Source: Meghimatium bilineatum
Taxonomy: Eukaryota; Mollusca; Gastropoda; Stylommatophora; Philomycidae
Length of the DNA: 64,000 nt
Direction of reading: 5' to 3'
Assembly: GCA_034231615.1 (NCBI GenBank)
Contig: CM067322.1
Location: 65,749,349 to 65,813,348, forward strand
Below the pieces are notes generated by a model. The model saw only the letters and a program-made list of their open reading frames with translations. It had not been told where the DNA came from and did not search any database. Below are positions 10,952 to 21,600 of the stretch, one piece after another; within the stretch, counting starts at the first letter, position 1, and each line of letters begins with the position of its first letter. Made by a program: the position numbers and the translations under genes.

Positions 10952-11430
10952 ACACATAAGTAAGAGCATTTTTGTGTCAACATTATGCTACCAATGTCAG
11001 ACTTGATAACTAACACCTTCAAATAAGTAAGACCATCTTTGTGCCAACACTATGCTATCAATGCCAGACTTGGCAGCTAACACCTACACATAAGTAAGAT
11101 CATCTTTGTGCCAACACTATGATACCAATGTCAGACTTGGCAACTAACACCTACACATAAGTAAGATTATCTTTGTGCCAACACTATGCTACCAATGTCA
11201 GACTTGGCAACTAACACCTACACATAAGTAAGATTATCTTTGTGCCAACACTATGCTACCAATGTCAGACTTGGCAACTAACACATACACATAAGTAAGA
11301 TTATCTTTGTGCCAACACTATGCTACCAATGTCAGACTTGGCAACTAACACATACATATAAGTAAGAGCATCTTTGTGCCAACACTATGCTACCAATGTC
11401 AGACTTGGCAACTAACACATACACATAAGA
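10952..11430. repeat. 67-bp tandem array, seven units
   Basis: GTAAGA marks the units at 10960, 11027, 11094, 11161, 11228, 11295 and 11362, exactly 67 bp apart. The core is TTTGTGCCAACACTATGCTA then CCAATGTCAGACTTGGCAAC. The first unit is most diverged, the central ones almost identical. Non-coding minisatellite. Confidence 0.95.
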
Positions 11431-11439
11431 GAAAGATCG

Positions 11440-11800
11440 AAACTTGCGAAATGTCTAAGTAAGGCTATTTGAGTCACCAGATTCGACAAAGTGCGCAATT
11501 AGAACATCAGACGGATACTAAGTATAACATAATGCATCAAGTATATAGAGAAACAACAGATCAAATTGTATGGACGTCTTATGAGGATGAACGGTCCCAT
11601 AAGAGCTTATAACAAGATTTAAATAATGACACAAAGTCAAGGGCAGACTTAGGAAAAGATAGATAGACAACATCAAGACCATCCTAAATAAATATGACTG
11701 CACTACAACCATAGCAACACACCTGGCTCTGGAACACAGACTACATCTTCTATACAAACATCTACGCTCAGCGGCAAGTGTGGACGTTATGACAATAGAC
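11440..11800 (+). mobile_element. LINE RT C-terminal tail
   Basis: Frames read GRLRKR-IDNIKTILNKYDC, then ATHLALEHRLHLLYKHLRSA. The ATHLALE-RLH ending and CAGCGGCAAGTGTGGA are also present in the inverted repeat arms at 38010 and 39450, so all three belong to one LINE family. Confidence 0.55.
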
Positions 11801-12274
11801 AGTTCTTATAAAAACCTCCGTATTAGTAATAGTTACTGAAATTTAAACCCCCTCCCTCCATTGTCCAAACTATTTTATCTGTTGTTTCTATATATATTCT
11901 ATGCATGGTGTTTTGTCTATTATCTTTCTGATGTTCTCATTGCACATTTTGGTTGAGTCTGGTGATTCCAATGGCCTTCTTCAGGCATTGCATTTTGCAA
12001 GTTTTGATCTTAACTAAATCAAAAATACTGTACACCATTCAACATAACTGCAGAATGTTCACAGTGCTCAATAATTAGATACTTGGGTTATATATTGTTC
12101 ACTTTCTCCACCTTGGATTCACTGGGCATTCTGGATCACATTTATGGATTTAGAAGCTATTCATCTGACATTGGACTATTCAACAATCTCAAAAACATTA
12201 ATCTATTGTTTCTTTTGAACCATGTGCTCGCTTTTATTGCGGCGTTCTTTGCCAGAGAACTTCTACGATTTATT
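11801..12274. other. Non-coding, nothing recognised
   Basis: No repeat terminus or splice-supported frame. The open frame at 12083-12337 ends inside the 35-bp repeat and lacks any recognisable domain. Confidence 0.5.
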
Positions 12275-12389
12275 CATTTTAACACAGGTGGGAGAGTTGT
12301 AAGGAATATAATTTTAACACAGGTGGGAGAATTGTAAGGAATATAATTTTAACACAGGTGGGAGAGTTGTAAGGAATATAATTTTAACA
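12275..12389. repeat. 35-bp tandem repeat, three units
   Basis: Three near-identical units of TTTTAACACAGGTGGGAGAG followed by TTGTAAGGAATATAA. Confidence 0.85.
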
Positions 12390-13046
12390 GTGTGTTGTCT
12401 AGTATTATTATGTATAAGGGTTAGTCATGGTCGCTGCAATTTATTGAGTAATGGATGATAAGTTTGACTTTTCTGTAACGTGATACACATGACAAATTAT
12501 CACTTTCATTTATTCCAAAGACAGTAAGTGAGAAAAGGAAGCGTGGATGTTAGCGTGTGAGGTATATGGCACCATCTTTATCCTGAGGTGGTATTCTAGT
12601 CATGTTAAGCACCTGCGATTCAAAGTAGACAAATTGAGTAAACTGTAGCTTATAGGGACACATATATATTGTTAGTTTCTTTGCCATTCCTTCAATACGA
12701 AAGTTATGAATATATTTGTGGATATATAGTATATTCACAGTTTACCGAAATAATCACCCTTCTTAAGTTTTTCTTTAAAAAAAAATAAAGAAAGTATCTT
12801 ATGGCGAGGTATGCGCCTTTCAGCAACAAAAGGGGGGGGGAGAGGGTTTACTGTTGCAGATAATCCAGTCACCATGATTCCAATATTAACATTGTGATGA
12901 CAAAAACGTATTGAATATATAACTCGGTGGTTATGGTTCTGCACCACTCCCTTAAATATATAGGCCTACTCTCGAACTCGTGGTGGCTGGATTATCAGAA
13001 CTCTATTATTATTTTATGGTTAAAAAACTATGATATAACCAAATTG
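12390..13046. other. Non-coding, nothing recognised
   Basis: Includes a G8 run near 12832. No gene signal. Confidence 0.5.
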
Positions 13047-13319
13047 GCACCCGTGTGTTGCCAGAGGACAGAAAGGGAGGTGGGGATAAAGAATTGCGAC
13101 ATTATTACCTGCCAATTATGTTGTAAGAGGCGACTAAGCAGGTCTTGGGCTCGCGTTGGTTGTTTCATCCTCAAAAAGGTCAAAGTAGTAGGATGTGTCA
13201 GACCGAAAAGCGCAGATATCGCAGCTAAGATATAAGCAATGACACAATGTACTTTGTTCTCCGAACTACATAATCCTAATATTCAGGAGTCTGAGAACGA
13301 ACGCAGAAGAAGAGGAGAG
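13047..13319 (+). mobile_element. SINE A copy
   Basis: Starts CACCCGTGTGTTGCCAGAGG and ends GAACGAACGCAGAAGAAGAG. Full length; differs mainly by point changes from 34006-34278. Confidence 0.8.
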
Positions 13320-13599
13320 AAATTGGACCAAGTCCGCGTTTGAAAGAAGCGCGCCTCACCATAATAGTACCTTAAATCAAATTAATTATAATAATACCAT
13401 AGTTTGTGGTACCAACAAGGGTTAAGCAATAACGAAACATGAGGATGACGAAACAGAGATTTATTACATAAACATTTTGGGATCAAAATTATTCCTTGAT
13501 GACACACACATAAATCTACGTGTACACAAGGGACTGCTTGACCATCATGTAATAATGAATACATACATATCTGTGTGTGTTTGTGTGTGTGGTCGTCCA

Positions 13600-13847
13600 T
13601 CACAAGTGATGATGACCATTTTTACATCCACTTTTGAAAATTCAGTTAGAATTATGACCATGTCTAATAGTTCGTAGATGTCTAATGAGCCCTATACGAT
13701 CTGTAAATGTTCTTGGGCAGTTCGGACATGGAATGACCACTGTAGATAGATTTTGATCTATCCGTGACTTTCTAGCTACTCTCCGCTGTTGGGTTGCAAC
13801 ATTTCTCCTCTTTTCACAAGATGATGCGCTCTTTTTGACTGTAGAGC

Positions 13848-13850
<3 letters not shown>
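13600..13850 (-). mobile_element. LINE C-terminal zinc-finger tail
   Basis: On the - strand: STVKKSASSCEKRRNVAT, RRVARKSRIDQNLS, then PCPNCPRTFTDRIGLIRHLR, a C-x2-C...H C2H2 finger typical of the C-terminus of some non-LTR RT polyproteins. A + strand copy lies at 19080-19345. Confidence 0.65.
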
Positions 13851-13894
<44 letters not shown>

Positions 13895-13906
13895 ACACAC
13901 ACACAG
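13851..13906. repeat. (AT)n-(AC)n microsatellite
   Basis: Twenty AT units then an ACAC run. It generates meaningless IYIYIY frames on the - strand. Confidence 0.95.
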
Positions 13907-14059
13907 TGTTTTTTTCTAGGAAAAAGGTGGGCATACGGAGTTTACAGAAGTGGATGGTCATGCCTTACATGTTACTTTACTTACACACAAAGATGCCTAT
14001 GAGACAACCTTACATGTTACTTCAGTTACACAACTGAATGGAACCTGTGCTATTATTTG

Positions 14060-14440
14060 AAACATTGATGTCAAGAGGCATGCCCCATCGAGGACAACTC
14101 CTTGACGTGGAGATGGGGCTTAGTCCAGCCAACAGAGGCTAGAAACTAAGATTGGTCGGCCAACCCAATATCGAGCAGGGTCACAATCTTGCCCAAGCAA
14201 GCACAGGTGCTGAAGTCAGAGATGCCAGGCCAAGAGGCACACCAGCAACCATGGTATCATGCAACCCGAATAGTTGACACTAAACCAGTTAAGGGAAGAA
14301 CACTTGTCCACAGAGATGGCTATCCACAGAAAGATGTATAGGAGCACTGAGGATCTTTCAAATACAGCAGCATTAATTAAGAAAACAGGACTTGCTGTGT
14401 AGACATGTCAAACTGTGAACGAGAAGAAGAAGAAGAAGAA
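14060..14440 (+). mobile_element. Internally deleted LINE-R (5' end fused to 3' end)
   Basis: 14070-14277 aligns with the - strand of 58430-58640, upstream of the endonuclease of the big LINE: CAACCATGG / CAATCATGG ends, GCCAGGCCAAG, AAGCACAGGTG shared. At 14278 it passes straight into the LINE-R 3' end (KPVKGRTLVHRDGYPQKDV then a (GAA)n tail at 14425), which also occurs at 36371-36540 on -. So about 4.5 kb of interior is missing. Confidence 0.6.
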
Positions 14441-14454
14441 GTAGAGGCATGGGT

Positions 14455-14852
14455 ATTTTCTGTCTCACAATGTGTATTCTCTGTCTCACAATGTATATTC
14501 TCAGACTCACAATGCGTGTTCTATGTCTCACAATGTATGTTCTCTATCTCACAATGCGTGTTCTCTGTCTCACAATGTATGTTCTCAGACTCACAATGCG
14601 TGTTCTCTGTCTCACAATGTATGTTCTCAGACTCACAATGCGTGTTCTCAGACTCACAATGCGTGTTCTCTGTCTCACAATGTGTGTTCTCTGTCTCACA
14701 ATGCATGTTCTAAGACTCACAATGTGTGTTCTCTGTCTCACAATGTGTATTCTCTGTCTCACAATGTGTATTCTCTGTCTCACAATGTGTGTTCTGTCTC
14801 ACAATGTATGCTCTCAGGCTCACAATGTGTATTCTTCGTCTCACAATTTGTA
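14455..14852. repeat. 21-bp tandem array, about 19 units
   Basis: Unit TTCTCTGTCTCACAATGTGT plus one base; a second version has CAGACTC for TGTCTC. Because 21 is a multiple of 3 and the unit lacks stops in several frames, overlapping open frames arise on both strands (heptapeptides such as VFSVSQC). They are not genes. Confidence 0.95.
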
Positions 14853-14854
14853 AG

Positions 14855-15541
14855 TTCACAGAGAAGACTGTTCACCAGATACAAATATATACCGATGGAT
14901 TAGCAACTAGTGCAGTGAAGAATGGAGATTCTGGAGTGTATATAAAATATCCATAAGAAGACAATAAAACCATATGTTTACCAACTGGAATCTTCTACTC
15001 CAACTACTCTGCAGATGTACAGTTCCTAATAATTGCTGTGGAAAAAAATTAAGAACATAACAAGCCAATGTCAACAGGTGATGTGTCTTACTGGTGCGAT
15101 GTCTGTAATACAAGCCATTGGCAGCTATACGAGAAGTGTGCATTCAAAGAAGATTAGTACAAAAATGGATATCATCCCACTTTGACATACCATGAAATGA
15201 AAAGGCAGATACGCTGGCAAAAGATGGAGCAGCACAGTAACAGAAAAAAACAAACAAAAGAGACCCTACAAAGAGATGATGACCACTTAAAAGAAATGAT
15301 GAAGAGGTAGGCAGCGATACAACTGGGAGAGAAACACCACGAGATGAAGAGGTTACAGTCTAGCAGAGCGGACCACCAAAATAAAGAGGCAGATGATGTT
15401 GGAAGTCCGTTGAAACCACCATTCACTGCTCGTACGGTTGTTCTGTGTTAATACAATGGAACATAAAACCCAATCAATAGTAGCATCCGGAGAGAAATTA
15501 ATGTTCATTTAAGAAAATTACAATATTATCACCATACTACA
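14855..15541 (+). mobile_element. LINE-R RNase H domain and tail
   Basis: Broken frames give IYTDG-ATSAVKNG-SGVYIK (RNase H strand 1 with the catalytic Asp), a LTGAMSVIQAIGS block and KW-SSHFDIP-NEKADTLAKDG (the IPSHCGIPGNE-AD-LAK motif). A LINE-T-like tail follows at 15280-15430. Interrupted at 15542 by the 1.2-kb retroposon. Confidence 0.65.
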
Positions 15542-16767
15542 GGGGTGCAAAGGGAGCGCATTGCTCTAGGCGGACCCAGGGTTAGCAGATAACCAAGATC
15601 CCAAATGTACCTCCACGAGGTGCACCCTGGAAACAGAAATACAGCAGCTCGAGCTGATTCTGGCCAAATCATTTGGGGATCGTGTCCGAGAATGTGGAGG
15701 TAGCAGATGGAAAGAGATTTGACTGCACAAGAGACAGACAATATCTCCGACACCACCAGCATCACCACATATAGCGACACTGTCGACATACAGTGAAGCT
15801 AGTCAGTCCAGTCCGAACATTGGAGGTGCGGCCAATGTAAAATGCACGTAAAGGTAGATGCACGGCGAGAGACAAATAGATTTCAGACCGAGTACAATGA
15901 AACAATGAAAGGGCAGAACAGCGCTAGAGGGCAGCGCGAACTGCAAATAGAAAGTGAAAAGTCCCTAGGAAAGGGGAACTACAAGCTCCGTCAGCTCGAG
16001 GCGAGCTTCTAGTTACCTGTGTTCCTTACAGGCAGAGACTCAGACCCATTCAATGGCGTTTGGTAAAGCAAGAAGACCTAATCCAACTCTAATGTCGAGC
16101 CTTCCTAAACCGGAAATATGCTCGCGAAGAGAAAGGGTTCTGTACCCGATGGGCTTAGGCAAGAAAGGAACAACGATTTAGCCCTGGCCCAACTATACTG
16201 TCAGGTTTTCCTACACAGGAAATACACTTGAAGAGAGAAAGGGTTCAGTACCTATGGGCTCAGGCGCTATTGGGATAAGGACGCTCAGCTCGAGAACGCC
16301 TTGCTCTCAAACGCGTGGTGTGAGACTCAAACTTGGACAAGGGGTACACGATGTCGGTGAATGACACCTCGGCTAAGAGGGCGAAAGAGCCAGGGTCCAA
16401 CTCCTCTGTTGAGTTCTTCCCCTTAAGGAACCAGGCTCACGGATGAGAAACGGTTCAGTACCCATAGGGCACAGGCACAGCACGTCCAATTACACGAGGC
16501 AAGTTCATAGACAGTGGAACACCTCGTGCGAGTCAGACGAGAGCAAAAACCGTCTGGGCGAAGAGTCGCCACTACGCGTGCCTGGAGACAGATATAGAGG
16601 CTGTCACAGGCTAAGGGTAGCCCACCCGAATTGTCAAGGCATGCCGAAATCGGATGTGCTAGGCCTACAAGGCGCATAACGGTGGCACAACGTAATCACG
16701 CTCCCGGCGGAAATCGCATGGATATCTGTGATGGTTACAATGGAGCGAAAGCAAAACAAACAAACTA
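15542..16767 (+). mobile_element. 1.2-kb retroposon, copy A
   Basis: An anonymous 1,226-bp element flanked by a perfect 11-bp direct repeat ACCATACTACA (15531-15541 and 16768-16778). It starts GGGGTGCAA and ends in an A-rich GAAAGCAAAACAAACAAAC tail, so it was inserted by target-primed reverse transcription. Copy B is at 31682-32910 and nearly identical. Inside, the phrase GAGAAA-GGTTC-GTACC-ATGGGC recurs three times (about 16130, 16235, 16445), and GGAAATA precedes two of them. A short frame reading LETEIQQLELILAKSFGDRV (about 15625) is stopped by TGA at 15719-15721. No RT or tRNA promoter seen. It could be a large non-autonomous retroposon or a retrocopy of a long RNA. Confidence 0.8.
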
Positions 16768-16964
16768 ACCATACTACACATGACAGTCTAGAAAAAAACA
16801 ACCGTAATGAAGAGGATCATGTCAGAGAAATGAGAAAAGAGGCATGAAATCACAATGACAGAAAGATTAGATTAGCTAAAGATGGGCAGGAGTTTTTTAA
16901 GGCTGTGATGTACATTTTGACATGCTACCTCATCATGCTACCTGCTGATGGCGGCTAGAGTATA
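16768..16964. other. Target-site copy and LINE debris
   Basis: Holds the right-hand duplication of retroposon A and continues LINE-tail-like DNA (GAGATGAGAAAAGAGGCATG). Nothing intact. Confidence 0.4.
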
Positions 16965-17715
16965 GTATCTTCTTCTTCTTCTGCGTTCAGCATGTGGTCA
17001 TGCTATACCGTCAGACCTGTCATCAAGACGAAGTCCACTGTCTTCTCCAGGTCAGAGCGGCTGCCCCATAGCTTTTGCCTCAAGTCTGTATCCTCTGGCC
17101 AGGTCTGCTGTCTTTGCTCTTTGTATGTTGGGCAGTCCTGAAGTATGTGTTCTGGAGTCTGGTGCCAGATCCACATGGACATTCATCTGTGTATGAGATC
17201 CTTAATCGATAAAGGTGACCCAACAGTCTGCAGTGGCCTGTTCTAAGGCGAAATATTGTGGTCTGTTGATATCTTTGGAGGAGATGTATTGCATCATGTT
17301 CGTATTCCCCTTCCATTTCTTTCTTCCACTTTGCTGAGCATGTGTTGCGGATTATTGTTTTTACTTCTCCGTAAGACAGTGGGTGTATGTGTTGTTCCAT
17401 TTCACTTCCTGCCCTTGACACAGCATCCGCTTTCTCATTTCCCATGATTCCACAGTGTGATGGTATCCACTGAAGGGCAATAGCTGTTGATTTTTGGATC
17501 TGTCTTAGCTCATGTCTTATGTTGTACAGAAGGCTTTCGTTTCTGTTGCTCTGGATTGATTCCAGTAGGGATCTGCAATCTGTGAATATGGCTATCTTCT
17601 TTGGTCTTGGAAGTCCTGGTTCAGTGAAGGCTTTCAGTGCTTGATGGAGTGCAACTGCTTCTGCTCTAAAATTAGAGGAGTATTTCCCGGTTGGAAAAGC
17701 TTATGATATTGTAGA
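16965..17715 (-). mobile_element. LINE-R RNase H and 3' end
   Basis: On the - strand, almost continuous: SSNFRAEAVALHQALKAF, FTDCRSLLESIQSN (RNase H catalytic Asp), ALQWIPSHCGIMGNEKADAV (catalytic His/Asp block), then TIFRLRTGHCRLLGHLYRLR and CPCGSGTRLQ, a Cys-rich tail. It ends GCTGAACGCAGAAGAAGAAG (16970-16990 on -). One of the best preserved LINE pieces here; that 3' end is shared with the SINEs. Confidence 0.8.
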
Positions 17716-17759
17716 GTATAGTATGAGAGTATAGTTTGAGAATATCAATGATCATGATA

Positions 17760-17900
17760 GTATTCAATCAATCAAGTGCCATGATAAGTGGCGTAGGTGA
17801 TGATGCTTCTCCACAACCATGTCTCTTGTATTGTTAAAAAGTTCAGTTCGTGACTTCTTTTTGTGCCACAGTAGCAACCCACCCAGAAAATTGAGCCACC
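17760..17900. mobile_element. LINE debris shared with 46437-46560
   Basis: ATTCAATCAATCAAGTG, then GGCGTAG-TGATGATGCTTCTCC and CAACCCACCCAGAA recur at 46437-46560. On the - strand this resembles a LINE end with a TGATGA tail. Confidence 0.45.
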
Positions 17901-17989
17901 TAAAAATGCCACACGGTACACAAGATTCCGTTCTAAGTACCACATCTTGCGAATGAGTTGTAATACAAGTATTTGGGTCGACTAGCTTG

Positions 17990-18150
17990 CACTTCCTGGG
18001 AGGAGGAGGAAAGGAAGACCAAGAAGACGATGGAGTGACGACATTAAAGATAGCATGGATACATCGTTGGAAAATGCAAGCCGCATCGCCAAAGACAGAG
18101 AAAGGCACATGGAGTTAATTGGGAAAATAACGTTCTGGAGAGAATACATC
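17990..18150 (+). mobile_element. LINE tail
   Basis: GGAAGACCAAGAAGACGATG then GACGACATTAAAGATAGCAT encodes GRPRRRW-DDIKDS-D; the block ENASRIA-DRE follows. The same tail is on the - strand at 49432-49740. Confidence 0.6.
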
Positions 18151-18159
18151 ACATGGTAC

Positions 18160-18634
18160 AGTTTGCACTTCCATGATTTGAAAAATATACATTTGCAGTT
18201 GTGCCAAAATTAATGATCTGTGAAAGTATAACCATTTTTATTATTTGTTGCGTAATCAATAAATTTAAGACTGCTTGCAACGAAATTCTAAAATACTTGC
18301 ATAAAAATGTAAGAGACTTTGGGGCAAGAAACGGGAATGTAAAAATTAACGAATACTTGCACTCGTTTGACTAGTACGGTTGACTAGTAGGGTGTACATT
18401 ATTCCCCGATGTCGTGCTAATAGCACAATCTGTACTGCTAGTTTATTGAACTAACACATCACTGTAGAAATTTGACTAAAGCAGTGGAAAAACTGCAATA
18501 GAATGATGAATCTTGATTTTGGAGTGTTGTAACTTGAAAAATATAAATACAAGCAAGGGCCCATATAGTTGAATTCTTTTATTGCTTAGAACAAGACGTT
18601 AGATCATCATTCGTTGAAAGAATAAACTAATAAT
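18160..18634 (+). promoter_or_regulatory. UBXN1 upstream region
   Basis: AT-rich DNA without recognised repeats, unlike the flanking debris. It presumably carries the promoter and 5' UTR. A TAA at 18623-18625 is in frame with the start codon, so the coding frame does not extend upstream. Confidence 0.4.
18542..18547 (+). promoter_or_regulatory. Possible TATA box upstream of UBXN1
   Basis: TATAAA lies 88 bp before the start codon, the right distance for a short 5' UTR. No initiator was verified and a non-coding first exon further upstream cannot be excluded. Confidence 0.2.
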
Positions 18635-18687
18635 ATGCCTACAGATACTGATACATTAGTTGAAATGGGTTTTCCACTTCACAGAGC
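18635..18687 (+). CDS. UBXN1: UBXN1 exon 1
   Basis: Encodes MPTDTDTLVEMGFPLHR and the first two bases of Ala18; helix 1 of the UBA domain with the MGF loop. A at -3 of the ATG. Donor GTGAGT at 18688. Confidence 0.93.
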
Positions 18688-21600
18688 GTGAGTTTAAGTT
18701 TAACTTAAAAAAAACAACTATAATAACTAAAAGTTTTACTCTTTGTAACTCAACTTGTAACTCTTGATAAACCTTAAGTTTTTCGCAGTGACACTGACCG
18801 TGGTGTTATCTTACTGTTATGCAGTTTTTACGAAAAAATAGTCACAAATCCCCAGTGCAAGTCATTTTCACTCAAAGATACTTCTCTATGATGAACTGGA
18901 GAAGGGTAAACGATCTCAGTCAAGGTGGCAAAAAGAAGCACTAACTTATAGTATAAGATAAGGCATATAATAAGGACTAGTTAAAAACGTCACTGAAAGC
19001 CTTTGAAGTTTGAAATAGACTAAGGCACATGAGAAGAATGTGCACAAAATAGATCTTCGTGGTTACATGGTGGTCTATAGTATAATAGTCAACATGACTG
19101 CAACATCTTGTGAGACAAGGAGAAATGCTTCATCCCAACAGAGGAGATTAGCTACAAAGTCACGGATAGACAAAAATCCGCCTGCCTACAGTGGTCATTC
19201 CATGTCCGAACTGCTCAAGGACATTTACAGCTCAAATAGGGCTCATTAGCCATCTATGAACTATTATGCATGGTCATAATTCTAATTGAATTTTCAAACA
19301 TGATGTAAAAATGGTCATCATTACTTGTGATGGATGAACACACATGCATTTTGCACGTAGATAAGGAGGGGGGAGGAATGAGTGCCTTTAGATTTAACAA
19401 ATTTAGCCAATCTTAACAATTTTCCTAAAAAATTAAAAAATGTAATGAAAATGAAGGAATTACACATTGATATGAACTAGGCATAGTGCTAGGTCTAATG
19501 AGTTTTTTAGGTAAAATCCCCCACCCCCTACTTATTGAATACATATCTACATCTTGCACTCTGACATTATTAAAAGTTCATGGTAAAAAACAAGAAAAGG
19601 AAAACACTGTCCAATTTATAAAAGAAATAACACTGCAGATATAGACATTATTAGCGAACGAAAGAAAAAAATTAAAAGTTCTGCAAAATTAGATGGTATA
19701 ATATTTAATATAACATCAATCATACATGAGGATATTATTAGGCCTATATTGGAATACTATTTATGATAATTTTGTTAGGCCCTAAGCAAGTCATATTAGT
19801 TTTTTTGTTCTTGAACTTCCATTTTAAAATTCAAGCTAGTTAGCAGGATGTAGTTCAGAGAAGGTACTTGATCCTTCTTTGATATAGTTAAACTTGTCCT
19901 TACTTTTCATTCCCATAACTCTACTGTTCGTCGAATCTTGTTCAAGCATTATTCCCTCCTCCAGTCTGATTCTGAAACTCGTACCGCTTTCCAGGGCTTT
20001 CCTTTGGTTGCCTATAGGCATGACAAAATCTTAATGACATCTTGGTCCACAGTCACCTCAGGTCTTATGTTCCTGCACGCTTTGGCACTATTTGTTGCAA
20101 ACGGGTTTGTTCCTACAAATGTTCCTATGTAGTCCTATTAATTCTGTTTCATTTCCTAAGACCACTTTCACTATCGATGAGGCCTTTACATGTGAATCCC
20201 ATAATGTCAATTGATGTTATCATATGTAAACATTGTGACAAGAAGTATGTAGGTGAATTGGGCTTACGATTGAGTGACCGCTTCTGTAGACATCTTCATG
20301 CCATAAAACACAGAGAACCTATCCCTGTTGCCATTAATTTCACTGGCAATGGTCATCATGGTGCCCTCAATATCCATGTCACTGCCCTTATATCTTGCAA
20401 CATGGATGACAGATCTAGGTATGCTCTTCAAAATCTATTTATTTTTGAGTTTGGACCTTTCTCAAACCTTTTGGACTTAACTTGAACATTCATTTGTTTA
20501 AATTTGTGTTGGTGTGGTCCTTATTGTATTGCTGTCTATGTTGTATTGGGTAATAATTTGTTATATTGTTCTCATATCCCATCCCATTTTCAACAAAACC
20601 CACTTCCATGACTACATGGTTTCACATACATCGTCACCTTGAACTTCATATTGTTTACATGTCAGTAGTGTATCTCTGTGGTGGTGACATTGTTTTTACT
20701 GTTTGTTTTATATATTCTTGGGAAAGACCTAACAGTTCAAAACATTGAAAATGTCTTGTGTATTGTCATTTGTATTTTTTCATGTTTACACCCCATAGCC
20801 ACTTAGTGATAATCATCTTTTGTGTTCAAGGGAAACACCAAAAACCTGTGTTCTACATGTAATGGCACATAGTTTGTTGTGTTCAAACCATGACCAATTT
20901 TACACTAACTGTGGCATTTAGAATGTTGTAGTAGTTTCATGTTAATATAATCTATATATGTAAAAAGAATTTAGCAAATTATGTTATGTTGTTAGCTTAT
21001 TGTTATATTCTAATGTGTATACAAGTTTTTGTAATCTAACAATATTGTGTGAACTAGAGTAAGGATGATACTGTTTCCTCAAATAACATAAAATGTAGAT
21101 ATTTTATTTTTTCCAGTCAGAGAGCTCTTGCAAAGACAGGTTATAAAGGTGTACAGTTGGCAATGGACTGGTACGTAGTTCACTTTTCTCCCACCATATT
21201 TAAATTTACAAAGATGAGACTATATTTGATTTTAAAATCTTACATGTGTATTGCAAGAGCAGGAAATAAAGAATAGTAACACTGTTACCTGCCATGCATC
21301 TCGTAAAAGATGACTAAGGAGTTTTTGGGGTGAGGCTGATATCTCAAAGAGGGTCAAATTTACCCAGAAGCCATGCTGAAGTCATGTGTTGGATCAAAAG
21401 GAGCAGATATCACAGCTAAACTGTAAACCATGATAGTATACATTCCATTCTCTGAGCTACAATCAGCTAATCTGCAGGAGTTTGAGAATGACCATAGAAG
21501 AAGAGATTAAAAAAGACTTTAAAATCCAAAAATACACCTGATCATTATACAAATATATTTCTATGTGTAATATTGACTTATATTAGGATGGCTAAAATTT

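Noticed and set aside
10952..11430. Regular spaced repeats as a CRISPR array
   Set aside because: The 67-bp units are identical throughout with no unique spacers, and the genome is an animal's.
12083..12337. Hydrophobic 84-residue frame
   Set aside because: Ends in a tandem repeat and shows no start context or conserved motif.
13642..13961. Frames containing IYIYIYIY
   Set aside because: Product of the (AT)n microsatellite running into LINE sequence.
14405..14956. Overlapping long open frames on both strands
   Set aside because: All are translations of the 21-bp tandem repeat.
16423..16679. Frames on both strands in the 1.2-kb retroposon
   Set aside because: They are mirror images in GC-richer DNA and neither matches a known domain; the - strand frames at 15529-15789 and 31555-31929 are likewise antisense shadows.
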